From: Bradyrhizobium sp. CCGB01
GTDB taxonomy: Bacteria; Pseudomonadota; Alphaproteobacteria; Rhizobiales; Xanthobacteraceae
NCBI RefSeq assembly: GCF_024199795.1
Contig: NZ_JANADK010000001.1
Coordinates: forward strand, 1,116,001 to 1,180,000
Length of the DNA: 64,000 nt
Direction of reading: 5' to 3'
Of this stretch, positions 34,009 to 42,933 are shown one piece after another. Below the pieces are notes generated by a model. The model saw only the letters and a list, made by a program, of their open reading frames with translations. It did no database searches and was not told the origin of the DNA. The stretch's first letter is position 1. Each line of letters opens with the position of its first letter. A program made the translations under genes and the position numbers.

Positions 34009-35079
34009 CCGCGAGGACGGCGCCAGCAATATCGCCACGATCTGGACGATCAGCAGCCCGCCGGTGATGCCGGCGAGGCGCTCGATGCCGGGAATGATGC
34101 TGGACGGCGGTCCTGATCCCTGCACCATCGTCATGATGAAGACGACCGCGCCCTGCGTGCCGACATAGCCGATATCGCGCGCGCTCGCCTGAACATGCGC
34201 GCCGATCCAGACGCCGATGGCGAGCGCTGCAAGCCAGGGCAGGAAATTTTCGAACGAGACGACCAGCACTGCGAGGCCGGCGAGGCCGCCGATCAGGCAA
34301 CCGAGGATGCGATGCGTGCCGCGCGCCGCGATCTTCTCGCGATTTGCAGCATCGTCGTCGGACATCGCCGGCACGGCCATCACGGCCGCGACCGTGATCG
34401 CGGCCTGCGAGAAGCTCGGCAATTGCAGCCAGCTCCATGCCAGCGGCACCAGCATCACACCAAGGCCCGCGCGCATTGCGTGCTGGGTCGAGGCCCATTG
34501 CGCGCCGAGAAGGTCGGACCAGCCCGGCGCCTGCGGACGCGGCGGCGCATGATCCTCGCGCGGCGACAGCAGGTGCGAGACCAGAATGGCGGCGAGCGTG
34601 CCGATCGTCACCTCGGCAGTGCGATTGCAGGCGACGGACAGCGCCGAGGTCGGATCGTCGAGCGTTGCAAGCAGCACCATGTCGGCTGTGACGGCGCCGA
34701 GCAGCCAGGCATAGCCGTGGCGACTGACTTGCAGGCCGAGCACGCCGATGCTGCTTGCGATGAACAGTGCGAGGCTCAGTGCAACCTGGTCCTCGATCAG
34801 CCACGGGCTCAAGAGCAGGCCTGCAGCGGCACCGATCGCCGTGCCGACGATGCGCAGGGCGCCGCGACGCAAGGAAGAGGGCGCCGTGACCTGCGTCGAG
34901 ACCAAGGCACTGATCGCCGCCCACCATGGTGCGTCCACCCGCAGCACGAGCGCCACGATCACGGCCAGCATGACGGCCAGTGCAACGCGACTGCAATGAT
35001 GGCCGCGTGGGCTGGCCAGATCGATGTCCAGGAACTCCCGCCGCAACGCGGAGATTGCTCTTGCCGCGGCCCCGCTCAT
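33967..35079 (-). CDS. FUSC-family (AaeB-like) membrane transporter subunit
   Basis: A 370-residue membrane protein with repeated hydrophobic segments in two groups, for example HCSRVALAVMLAVIVALVLRVDAPWWAAIS and ALSLALFIASSIGVLGLQ, and GHVQASARDIGYVGTQGAVVFIMTMVQG near the end. FUSC proteins such as AaeB export aromatic carboxylic acids with a HlyD-type partner, and the upstream HlyD gene overlaps its start by 4 nt. It is half the length of AaeB. The last 14 residues (RPSFETRAKARSSG) and the stop come from a family-B repeat, so the original C-terminus was probably altered by repeat insertion. Whether it still works is uncertain. Confidence 0.85.
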   Translation of the reverse strand: MSGAAARAISALRREFLDIDLASPRGHHCSRVALAVMLAVIVALVLRVDAPWWAAISALVSTQVTAPSSLRRGALRIVGTAIGAAAGLLLSPWLIEDQVALSLALFIASSIGVLGLQVSRHGYAWLLGAVTADMVLLATLDDPTSALSVACNRTAEVTIGTLAAILVSHLLSPREDHAPPRPQAPGWSDLLGAQWASTQHAMRAGLGVMLVPLAWSWLQLPSFSQAAITVAAVMAVPAMSDDDAANREKIAARGTHRILGCLIGGLAGLAVLVVSFENFLPWLAALAIGVWIGAHVQASARDIGYVGTQGAVVFIMTMVQGSGPPSSIIPGIERLAGITGGLLIVQIVAILLAPSSRPSFETRAKARSSG

Positions 35080-36047
35080 GGCAGCACGACCACCCTGGCG
35101 TCGGCACCCATATAGAGTCTCAGGCCGGGCGGCGGATCGACCAGCCTCAGCGTCACCGGAAAGCGGCGCTTGAGCCGGATCCAGTCAGTGGTCGGCGCCA
35201 CGTAGTTGAGGAGGCGATTGGGCACGGGGTCGCGGCTGATGCCACGGGCGATGCCGGTAACCTTGGCGCGCTGCAGATGCCAGGGATTCGAGTCCAGCGA
35301 CACCCAGGCCGTGCTGCCGACGGCAAAGCCGCGGATGTAGCTCTCCTTGAAGTTGGCGACAATGCGCCAGGCACTGGCATCGACGATGCCGATCAGCGGC
35401 ACGTCGGCCTGTGCAGTGTCGCCGACGCGCAGGCTCAGCGACGTGACCGTGCCGCCGGTCGGTGCGACCAGCTTGGTGCGGGCGAACTGCCACTCGGCCA
35501 GCGCCAGCGCCGAATTGGCGCGGGCTTCGCTCGCCTGATGCATGGATAGCGTGGCCTCCGCCGCCGCGACCGACTCCTGCGCGGCGTCGCGTGCCGCATT
35601 CGCGCGCCGCAGCGTATCGCCCGCCTGGTCGAGCGCGACGCGGGAGACATCCTGGGCCGAGGCGAGCGTCGTCAGGCGCTTTTCGTTTTCGCGTGCAAAA
35701 TCCGCGGCCGAGCTCGCCGCCGCCAACGCGTCCCGTGCCGAGGCGATCCGGTGCTGGCCGGAGGCGATCTGTGCGCGGGCCTCAGCAAGATCGGCGCGCC
35801 GCTGATCCACGGCCAACTGGAATGGTACGGGATCGATGCTGGCAAGCAGGTCGCCCTCGGCCACGTCCTGATTGTCGGCGATATGTACGGCAATGATGCG
35901 CCCAGTCACCTGAGGCGCAAGCGCGACCAGATCGGACTGCACATAGGCGTCGTCGGTGAAGGCGACAAACGACGATATCACCTCATAGGCAACGAAGAGC
36001 GCCAGCGCGATCGCTGCCGCAATTCCGACCCGTCGTCCACGCGTCAT
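35076..36047 (-). CDS. HlyD-family efflux adaptor (AaeA/EmrA type)
   Basis: A 323-residue membrane-fusion protein. One N-terminal membrane segment (GIAAAIALALFVAYEVISSFVAF), then DDAYVQSDLVALAPQVTGRI (the D-A-Y-V signature of EmrA/AaeA adaptors), a helical coiled-coil hairpin (about residues 75-185) and the lipoyl return strand LVAPTGGTVTSLSLRVGD. I start at the ATG at 36047; the TTG at 36056 is too close to its ribosome site. It is transcribed just before the FUSC gene (ATGA overlap), as in aaeAB. The outer-membrane channel must come from elsewhere. Confidence 0.9.
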   Translation of the reverse strand: MTRGRRVGIAAAIALALFVAYEVISSFVAFTDDAYVQSDLVALAPQVTGRIIAVHIADNQDVAEGDLLASIDPVPFQLAVDQRRADLAEARAQIASGQHRIASARDALAAASSAADFARENEKRLTTLASAQDVSRVALDQAGDTLRRANAARDAAQESVAAAEATLSMHQASEARANSALALAEWQFARTKLVAPTGGTVTSLSLRVGDTAQADVPLIGIVDASAWRIVANFKESYIRGFAVGSTAWVSLDSNPWHLQRAKVTGIARGISRDPVPNRLLNYVAPTTDWIRLKRRFPVTLRLVDPPPGLRLYMGADARVVVLP

Positions 36048-36152
36048 GTCAGGCAAAACTCCGAGGCAGCGGCGTGCATCAACTTCTCCGGGCTGGATGA
36101 GCAGTCTATCGCGGCTGGTCGCAGCTCGAAAAGTCCCGTTCCCGCCGCACCG

Positions 36153-37751
36153 CTAATTTGTCCGGATCTCCCCCCTGATCATATCCGCCGCCTTCTCCCC
36201 GATCATGATGGTCGGCGCGTTGGTGTTGCCGCCGATCAGCGTTGGCATGATCGAGGCGTCCACGACGCGCAAACCATCCACGCCGTGCACCTTCAGCGCC
36301 GGATCGACCACGGCCATCGCATCCGTGCCCATCTTGCAGGTGCCGACAGGGTGATACACGGTGTCGACGCGATTGCGCAGGATGGCGCGGATGTCGTCGT
36401 CCGTCTTCACATCGGACGTGAACATGTCCTTCTTCTGCAACGCGCGCAGCGCAGGCGTCTCCATCAGTCGCCGTGTGGTCTTGAAGCCAGCGACCATCGC
36501 TTCGAGATCCTCCGCCTCGCCCAGGAAGTTCGGATCAATCATTGGAGCCGCGAGCGGATCGGCGCTTTTCAGCGATACGCTGCCGCGGCTCTTCGGTCGC
36601 AACAGGCAGACATGGCATGAGAAACCCGCCTCCTTGTGCTTCTTGCGGCCATGGTCGTCGAGCATCGCGATGACGAAGTGGAGCTGGATGTCGGGCACGT
36701 CGAGATCGGGCCGGGTCTTGAGGAAGCCGCCGCACTCGGCGAAATTGGTGGTCATCAGTCCGCGGCGCTCCTTGCGGTAGCGCTGGATGGCGCGGAGCAG
36801 GGATGGCAACCGACTGATCGAGGCGTGAACGAAGTGCGGATAGTCGGAGGCGTAGACGAACACGAAATCCGGATGGTCCTGCAGATTGCGCCCGACGCCC
36901 GGCAAATGATGCACGACGCCAATGCCGTGCGTGCGAAGCGCATCGCCGTCGCCGATGCCCGACAGCATCAGCAATTGCGGTGACTGGAAGGCGCCGGAGG
37001 CGAGGATCACCTCGCGGCGAGCGCGGAGCTGCCTTGTCTGCTTGCCCTGCACATATTCGATGCCGACGGCGCGCCCTGCTTCGAACAGGATCTTCGTGGC
37101 CTGCGCCCCCGTCTCGACGCGCAGATTCGCGCGCTGGTCCATGTGGGGCTGCAGATAGGCGCGTGCCGCGCTCCAGCGCTCGCCATGGTGCTGCGTCACC
37201 TGGTAGCTGCCGAGCCCTTCGTGGTCCTCTTCATTGAAGTCCTCGCGGATGCGGAACTGCGCCTCGCGCGCGGCCTGATGGAAGACGTCATGGATCGGAT
37301 TGTCCGAGCGCAGTCTGTTGACATGCAGCGGGCCGCCCTTGCCGTGATACTCGCCGTCGAAATCGGCGTTGTGCTCCGAGCGCTTGAAATAGGGCAGCAC
37401 GTCCGCGTACGACCAGCCTGCATTGCCGAGCGCGGCCCAGTGGTCGTAGTCCCATTTGTGGCCGCGGATATAGACCATGGCGTTGATCGCCGAGGAGCCG
37501 CCGAGCCCCTTGCCGCGTGGTTGATAGCCGATACGGCCGTTCAATCCCTTCTGTGGCACGGTATCGAAGGCCCAATTGGCCGCGCTGTAGGGCAAGGCGA
37601 GCCCGAACGGCGTGGTGATCCGCCAATTGTCGTTTCGTCCGCCGGCATCGAGCAGCGCCACGGACGTTGCCGCATCCTCCGACAGCCGCCCCGCCACCGC
37701 GCAGCCGCCGGAGCCCGCGCCCACGACGACGAAATCGAATGTGTCCGTCAC
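36153..37751 (-). CDS. GMC-family FAD oxidoreductase (choline/alcohol dehydrogenase type)
   Basis: A 532-residue flavoprotein. The FAD-binding motif is VVVGAGSGGCAVAGRL at the N-terminus, the GMC signature GKGLGGSSAINAMVYIRG is near residue 85, and the C-terminal catalytic region has TVYHPVGTCKMG (active His) and NTNAPTIMIGEKAADMI. Family members oxidise primary alcohols, including choline and polyethylene glycol, to aldehydes. I chose the GTG at 37751 because GGGGGAA sits 6-7 nt upstream; an upstream GTG at 37766 is possible. The next gene upstream encodes an aldehyde dehydrogenase, so the two could give alcohol-to-acid oxidation. Confidence 0.92.
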   Translation of the reverse strand: MTDTFDFVVVGAGSGGCAVAGRLSEDAATSVALLDAGGRNDNWRITTPFGLALPYSAANWAFDTVPQKGLNGRIGYQPRGKGLGGSSAINAMVYIRGHKWDYDHWAALGNAGWSYADVLPYFKRSEHNADFDGEYHGKGGPLHVNRLRSDNPIHDVFHQAAREAQFRIREDFNEEDHEGLGSYQVTQHHGERWSAARAYLQPHMDQRANLRVETGAQATKILFEAGRAVGIEYVQGKQTRQLRARREVILASGAFQSPQLLMLSGIGDGDALRTHGIGVVHHLPGVGRNLQDHPDFVFVYASDYPHFVHASISRLPSLLRAIQRYRKERRGLMTTNFAECGGFLKTRPDLDVPDIQLHFVIAMLDDHGRKKHKEAGFSCHVCLLRPKSRGSVSLKSADPLAAPMIDPNFLGEAEDLEAMVAGFKTTRRLMETPALRALQKKDMFTSDVKTDDDIRAILRNRVDTVYHPVGTCKMGTDAMAVVDPALKVHGVDGLRVVDASIMPTLIGGNTNAPTIMIGEKAADMIRGEIRTN

Positions 37752-37793
37752 TGATGTTTCCCCCACGAAAGTTTCTTTGTTGTCTCTCAGCTC

Positions 37794-37894
37794 CTCATCC
37801 TGAGGAGCGCGGAACGCGCGTCTCGAAGGATGAAGGCCCGTCTGTGGCCTCGCCCTTCGAGACGCGCGCCGCTGGCGCGCTCCTCAGGGTGAGG
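37794..37894. repeat. Dispersed palindrome, family B (copy 4)
   Basis: CTCATCCTGAGGAGCGCGG...GCGCGTCTCGAAGGATGA, then CCCTTCGAGACGCGCGCCG...GCGCTCCTCAGGGTGAGG. Full two-half copy between the GMC and aldehyde dehydrogenase genes. Confidence 0.88.
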
Positions 37895-37936
37895 GTCTAA
37901 CTTTGCATCGCCTCGCAATGACGGTGTCTGTGGCTG

Positions 37937-39394
37937 CTACGACATGAACCGAATCAACTTCTCCAGCCGCGCGATCTTGCCGCCGTAGGGCGGATAGAGG
38001 TCGGCGAGGCGGTTGAACTTGGAGCGATAGAACACCGGCTTCAGCTTGCTGAACGTGCGAAAACCCCATTCGCCGTGATAGGCGCCGGTGCCGGATGCGC
38101 CGACGCCGCCCATCGGCTGGTTGATTTGGGTGAAGTGGAACAGGCAGTCGTTGACGGTGACGCCGCCGGACATGGTGCGACACAGCACCTCGTCGCGGGC
38201 CGTACGATCCTTGCCGAACCAATACAGCGCGAGCGGCCGGTCGCGGGCGTTGACGAAAGCGATCGCCTCCGCCGGATCGCGATAGCCCAGCACCGGCAGA
38301 ACGGGACCGAAAATCTCCTCCTGCATCGCGGCCATCGCCTCGGTCGCACCGACGATCAAGGTCGGCGGGAATTTGCGGTGTGCCTTCCAGTTCGGATCGT
38401 CCGCCTTCGCCGGTTGCAGGATCTTTGCGCCGCGCTGGACGGCGTCCGCGACGAGATTTTCCAGCCGCGCATAGTGCCGGTCGGAGATCACGGAGGTGTA
38501 GTCCTTGTTGGCCGGATCGGTGCCGAACATGCGCCGCATCTGCGCGCGCACCTTTTCGGCGAAGGCCTGCAGCGAGCGCTCGGGCACCAGCACGTAATCC
38601 GGCGCGATGCAGGTCTGCCCGGCATTGAGCAGCTTTCCGTAGGCGATGCGCTCGGCCGCCTCCTCGAGATCGGCGGAGGCGTCGATGATTGCCGGCGACT
38701 TGCCGCCAAGCTCGAGCGTCACGGGCGTCAGATTGCGCCCCGCGGCCTCCGCGACCAGCCGCCCGACCCGGGTCGAGCCGGTGAAGACGAGATGGTCGAA
38801 CGGCAGGTGTGCGAAGGCCTTCGCGATCTCGTCCTCGATGCCGGTGACGAGCATCTCGGTGGTATCGAACCTTTGCGCGATCGTCTCCTTCAGCAGCGCC
38901 GAGAAATGGGCTACCTGTTCGCTCGGCTTGATGATGACGCGGTTGCCGGCGGCGATCGCGCCGATCGCGGGCGCGAGCGTGAGCTGGAGCGGATAATTCC
39001 AGGGCGCGATGATGCCGACGACACCGAGCGGCTGCGGCATCAGCCGGTTGCGCGCGGGCAGGAATTGCAGCGCGGTGGCCACGCGCTGCGGCGCCATCCA
39101 GCTCTTCAGATGCTTGGCCGCATGCCGGATCTCGGAGAACACCAGCATGGTCTCGGCGATGGTGGTCTCGACCGCCGAGCGGTGGCCGAAATCGGCCGAG
39201 ATCGCCTGCCGGAAACGCTCCTCGTTGTCGGCGAGGACGGAGCGCAGCCGCGCCAGCCGGTCGAGCCGCTCGGCGAGGTCAGGCGCCGGTTCTGCCCGCG
39301 ACCGCGCGACCATGGCCTGGAAGGCATCCTCGAGGCTCCGGAGCGGGGCACTTTTCGGGAATCGGTCCGGGGTTTGGTCCAAGGCGTGGTCCAT
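37937..39394 (-). CDS. Aldehyde dehydrogenase, coniferyl aldehyde dehydrogenase type
   Basis: A 485-residue NAD(P)-dependent aldehyde dehydrogenase starting at the ATG at 39394, with GGGGAGG upstream. The catalytic Glu is in VTLELGGKSPAII and the catalytic Cys in NAGQTCIAPDYVLVP. The C-terminal segment GGVTVNDCLFHFTQINQPMGGVGASGTGAYHG is typical of the membrane-associated and coniferyl aldehyde dehydrogenase branch. It would turn aromatic or fatty aldehydes into acids. The paired GMC oxidoreductase may supply the aldehyde. Between the two is a family-B repeat, so they may not share one transcript. Confidence 0.9.
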   Translation of the reverse strand: MDHALDQTPDRFPKSAPLRSLEDAFQAMVARSRAEPAPDLAERLDRLARLRSVLADNEERFRQAISADFGHRSAVETTIAETMLVFSEIRHAAKHLKSWMAPQRVATALQFLPARNRLMPQPLGVVGIIAPWNYPLQLTLAPAIGAIAAGNRVIIKPSEQVAHFSALLKETIAQRFDTTEMLVTGIEDEIAKAFAHLPFDHLVFTGSTRVGRLVAEAAGRNLTPVTLELGGKSPAIIDASADLEEAAERIAYGKLLNAGQTCIAPDYVLVPERSLQAFAEKVRAQMRRMFGTDPANKDYTSVISDRHYARLENLVADAVQRGAKILQPAKADDPNWKAHRKFPPTLIVGATEAMAAMQEEIFGPVLPVLGYRDPAEAIAFVNARDRPLALYWFGKDRTARDEVLCRTMSGGVTVNDCLFHFTQINQPMGGVGASGTGAYHGEWGFRTFSKLKPVFYRSKFNRLADLYPPYGGKIARLEKLIRFMS

Positions 39395-39703
39395 GGCGTT
39401 CCTCCCCGAAACGGCGTTTCGCCTCTGTTTTGTTGCCGCAAGCTGGCCCTTTGTGGAACTTCTGGCAAGTGTGCGGCAAATCAACCGGAATCCGGTCCAT
39501 TGGCCTGTCACAAAGTCGAAAAAAACGTCCCCGCAGCCCTTTCCAAAGGCAGCCCGCCTTGATACATACGCCCCGCACCCGAGGGCTTTGCCCGGGGTTG
39601 CCTTCCAAGGAAGTCTTTGGGGCGGAGAAGCAAGCCACGCGAACAGCGTCGGCCCTCAATCCACCGTCCCCGGCATTTTCACGAAGGCAAAGCAACGGTT
39701 TAA
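39395..39703. other. Intergenic region upstream of aldehyde dehydrogenase and tRNA
   Basis: 309 nt between the aldehyde dehydrogenase start and the tRNA. It holds the divergent promoters for both; I see no ORF with protein-like character and no clear operator. A GGCTTTGCCCGGGG stretch near 39580 is only locally self-complementary. Confidence 0.5.
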
Positions 39704-39780
<77 letters not shown>

Positions 39781-39807
39781 AATTCGGAATGACCGGTTCC
39801 GATACGA

Positions 39808-39841
39808 AAATGGCCCGCGACAAGCGGGCCATTTTTGTTTT
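39808..39841 (+). terminator. Rho-independent terminator after initiator tRNA
   Basis: AAAATGGCCCGC (39808-39819), loop GACAA, GCGGGCCATTTT (39825-39836), then more T. It forms a perfect 12-bp stem with a U-tract on the plus strand and a shorter one on the minus strand, so it may also end the lodAB-like transcript, whose 3' end is at 39858. Confidence 0.88.
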
Positions 39842-39857
39842 GGCGGGCAGCCGTTCG

Positions 39858-40964
39858 TTACGCCTCGACTGCAGGCGAGATGGTCTCGAGCGAAACATCG
39901 TGGCGTCGCTGCCAGAAGGGCGCGTCGGGAAAGCGGCGTTGGGATGCATACATTGCTCGCTGCGTGACCAGATAGGTTGCGATCCCCTCCAGAAACTGCC
40001 GTTCGTAGTGCCGGGATGTCGTTGGATCCCCCGTGAGGGCGCCGGCTATGCTCTCGGCGGCCTGAATGCCGCTCCACAGCGCGGTGGCAAGGCCGTTCGC
40101 TCCCAGAGGATCGAGCGCACTCGCGGCGTCGCCTGCCCGGACGATGCGATGGTCGATCATCCCTGACATCGTGGTGGTGCTCGCCGGCGCAAACTCCAGC
40201 TTCGCGCACGCAGCGACATCGATGCCCAGGCTCGTCACGCGTGCAGAGATCGCATGGGTCTGCGAAACCATGTCGGCCCACAGAGTTATGTCCTTGCGCA
40301 GTCCGGCCGGGAGCAAGTCCGAATCTGTGAAGAAGCAGAGCAGGATGCGGTTGCCTGGCATCAGGGACATGTACCACCATCCCTCCGCTACGGCCTCAAC
40401 CAGCGTCGCCGGCACGGCTTCGACATCCTCCTCAAGGTGGAAAATGCCGTAGCAGGCCACGAGCTTGTCGAGACGGCGTAGCGGTGTTTCGCACCCGGAC
40501 GTAACCGAGGCGCGGCCGGAGCAGTCGATCACAAACCCCGCTTCGATCGAGCTGCCATCGGCAAGATCGACAACGACATTGGCCGGTGTTCGCGAGAGCT
40601 GACGGGCCTCGGCCCACTGCCGCGCGACGCCGTCGGCGTCGAGCGTCTCGGCCATGCGGGTTTCGAGCCGCTGCCGGTCGATATGCCAGCCCGACGCTTT
40701 CTCCTGGTGAAACGCATCCCGCCGCAGCGTGGTGCTCCCCCACACCGAATAGCGGCCCTGACATGCGATCGCAGTCTCCGCGTCGAGCAACCCAAGCCAG
40801 CCGAGACTCTCGAGATGGGGAGACGCGCGAAACGAAAGCGTTTCGCCACGATTGGCGACGTCATGACCGGGCGCAATGAGGAGCGGGCGGTATCCCCGCC
40901 TGAGCAGGGTGCGCGCGCAGGCCATCCCTGCCATTCCCGCACCCAGAATCACGACTTGGTGCAT
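39858..40964 (-). CDS. LodB-like FAD-dependent protein needed for CTQ biogenesis
   Basis: A 368-residue flavoprotein of the tryptophan-halogenase/NAD(P)H-oxidoreductase-like group. FAD-binding motif is VVILGAGMAGMACARTLLRRG at residues 4-24; VIDCSGRAS and the C-terminal IVRAGDAASALDPLGANGLATAL are the second and third FAD motifs. It starts 4 nt after the LodA-like gene stops, an arrangement typical of lodAB/goxAB operons in which LodB-like proteins are required to make the cysteine tryptophylquinone cofactor of the oxidase. The start is the ATG at 40964. No signal peptide, so it should act in the cytoplasm. The flavin chemistry is inferred from the family. Confidence 0.88.
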   Translation of the reverse strand: MHQVVILGAGMAGMACARTLLRRGYRPLLIAPGHDVANRGETLSFRASPHLESLGWLGLLDAETAIACQGRYSVWGSTTLRRDAFHQEKASGWHIDRQRLETRMAETLDADGVARQWAEARQLSRTPANVVVDLADGSSIEAGFVIDCSGRASVTSGCETPLRRLDKLVACYGIFHLEEDVEAVPATLVEAVAEGWWYMSLMPGNRILLCFFTDSDLLPAGLRKDITLWADMVSQTHAISARVTSLGIDVAACAKLEFAPASTTTMSGMIDHRIVRAGDAASALDPLGANGLATALWSGIQAAESIAGALTGDPTTSRHYERQFLEGIATYLVTQRAMYASQRRFPDAPFWQRRHDVSLETISPAVEA

Positions 40965-40968
40965 GCGT

Positions 40969-42933
40969 TTAGGAGCGGTCCTTGATCGGGGAAAGATCCA
41001 GCGTGCCGCGCTGCACTTCGACAAAGACGTCCTTGGGAATGCCCGGGACGTCCTTCGGTCCGGCGCGGCGGACGACGACGCCCATTCGCGTCCACAGCTC
41101 GATCATTCGCCGCAATCCGTCGGTGTAGCTCGCCTCGACATGCAAGCCGATGCCGGCCGCACCGCGCGACCAGGCAACCCGCGAATGATAGAACCGCAGC
41201 CGCTCTTCCGCCGAGAGATCCGCACGCATCATCTGCTTGTAGAAACCTTCCGGCAGGACATCGACGGGAAGCAGCGCAGGCCACCAGACGGGCGTCGGGA
41301 AGCCCTCGGCCGTCAGGACGGACTGGCAGCTGAAGGCATCGCCCTGCCAGGGAACGCCCATCCATCGCGTGAGATCGCCCGGCGCCTGCGGCCCCACGGG
41401 TGCGCCATCGTCCTTCCGGTTGGGATGACCGGCGAAGACATTCTGCGGATTGAGCTGCAAGCCGACATCCTGAACGAGGCTCTTCCTTGTCGAGATCGCG
41501 ATGCGGAAGGGGAGCGGTGTTTCTGTCGTAGGCCGGTACAGCGCGGCATGGCGGACCGGCCATGTGATCTCGACGCCGGGGTGAAACGCACCGCCCGAAC
41601 AGGCATCCAATGCCGCACGTGTGAGCGCCTCCGGCCGGAGCGACAACGGCATGTCGTCGAGCTTCTCGACCGCGTTGGCGGCGGCGTCGTTGAGGTCGTC
41701 GGTGAACTCGCCTTTGGCCCAGTGGCTCAGGATCTGGTACTGGGTCGGCGTCAGCGTGAGCCAGCCGGTCGGGCTTCCCGGGAAGTTGACTCCATCCCCG
41801 AGCATGGGAGGCAGCGCGTCAGGGCGCCGGTCGTCGCTGCCGGGCTTGCGGAACGCGGCCAGAACCTTTTCGCGCGCGGGACGCGCTTTCTCCGTGGGGT
41901 CCGCAAGCGACTGGACGACGGCGGGGTCGGACAGATCGTCGAGATCGATCCAAGCCTTGCTGAGATAGGAGGCCTGCACGATCCATTGCATCATGCCGGA
42001 GCGCCGCAGGATCGGAAGCACATCCCGGCGAAACGACACTGCAGCGGACAGCGGTTTCATATGCCCGGACGCAATCATTGCTTCCCGTGCCGCGTCGTAG
42101 AGACTGACGATCGGCTCGATCTGCGGTGCGAATTTCGGACCGCAGCAGACAACCCAGGCCGGCTCGCAGGCGATGTCCGTGCCGCCAACCCGGACGTTGG
42201 CCTTGACCCAGCCGTCGCACCAGTCGTCGTGCCATCCGTCATTGTTGGTGAAGTCGCGCACCGGATTCTGCGGCAGCGCGGATTCGGAGATGCCGTCGGC
42301 AGGAAAAGCCAGCAGCCGCCCGGCCTCGTCGGTGCGCAGATGACCGAGCGTCACCGGCATCGTCTTCCAGAACTTGCCGGCCATGCGATAGGCCGCGTCA
42401 CGGCCGTCGGCGTTCTTCGAAGCGCCGTCGATCCGGACCGGACCCGCGTCGATCACCAGCATTTCCCCGCGGCGGGCCGGCTCGATCGCGGCATTGCGCA
42501 ACGCGCCGGGAATGCCCGGTGCATTGTCACCACCGTCCATTGCGTTCGAATAGCCGTACCAGGCCGCCTTGCTGTTCGCCACGTGCACGGTCCATCGCAA
42601 GCCGTCAGCCTCGCCGAGCTCACGCACGACGCGGCCCTGATCGTCATAGCCGTAGACGCGAAAACGCTGGACCTGCTTCTTGATGCGGCTCGGTCCCTGC
42701 TTGAACCCGCCCGCAGGTTCATTCATCAGGCCAGGCACTTCAGGCGCGAGGAACCATTCATCGCCATTGCCGACGCGCGAAAAGCCGATCGCCGGGAAAA
42801 TCGCCGCGCGCACGATCGATGCACCTGCAGGTGCCTGTGCCTGCGCCAGCGCCGGCAAAACGGCCGCCCTGAAAAGGGCAGGCGCTGCAAAACCGACGGC
42901 TGATGCGCTAATCAAGAAGTCACGGCGTTTCAC
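40969..42933 (-). CDS. LodA/GoxA-family CTQ-dependent amino-acid oxidase with Tat signal
   Basis: A 654-residue LodA-family quinoprotein. The N-terminus is a Tat-type signal (KRRDFLISASAVGFAAPALF, then ...LPALAQAQA cleavage region). The mature part starts with IFPAIGFSRVGNGDEWFLAPE, the family's N-terminal signature. LTRWMGVPWQGDAFSCQ holds the likely quinone cysteine (Cys536), followed by PVWWPALLPVD; Trp614 in MIELWTRMG is a plausible CTQ tryptophan. The family oxidises amino acids such as L-lysine (epsilon position) or glycine to release hydrogen peroxide; which substrate applies here is unknown. GTG start at 42933 with CGGAGA upstream. The following gene encodes a LodB-like partner. Confidence 0.9.
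   Translation of the reverse strand: MKRRDFLISASAVGFAAPALFRAAVLPALAQAQAPAGASIVRAAIFPAIGFSRVGNGDEWFLAPEVPGLMNEPAGGFKQGPSRIKKQVQRFRVYGYDDQGRVVRELGEADGLRWTVHVANSKAAWYGYSNAMDGGDNAPGIPGALRNAAIEPARRGEMLVIDAGPVRIDGASKNADGRDAAYRMAGKFWKTMPVTLGHLRTDEAGRLLAFPADGISESALPQNPVRDFTNNDGWHDDWCDGWVKANVRVGGTDIACEPAWVVCCGPKFAPQIEPIVSLYDAAREAMIASGHMKPLSAAVSFRRDVLPILRRSGMMQWIVQASYLSKAWIDLDDLSDPAVVQSLADPTEKARPAREKVLAAFRKPGSDDRRPDALPPMLGDGVNFPGSPTGWLTLTPTQYQILSHWAKGEFTDDLNDAAANAVEKLDDMPLSLRPEALTRAALDACSGGAFHPGVEITWPVRHAALYRPTTETPLPFRIAISTRKSLVQDVGLQLNPQNVFAGHPNRKDDGAPVGPQAPGDLTRWMGVPWQGDAFSCQSVLTAEGFPTPVWWPALLPVDVLPEGFYKQMMRADLSAEERLRFYHSRVAWSRGAAGIGLHVEASYTDGLRRMIELWTRMGVVVRRAGPKDVPGIPKDVFVEVQRGTLDLSPIKDRS

Noticed and set aside
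5556..37894. CRISPR array or IS elements from the many repeats
   Set aside because: The repeats are dispersed single palindromes, not regular repeat-spacer arrays, and no transposase or cas gene is present.
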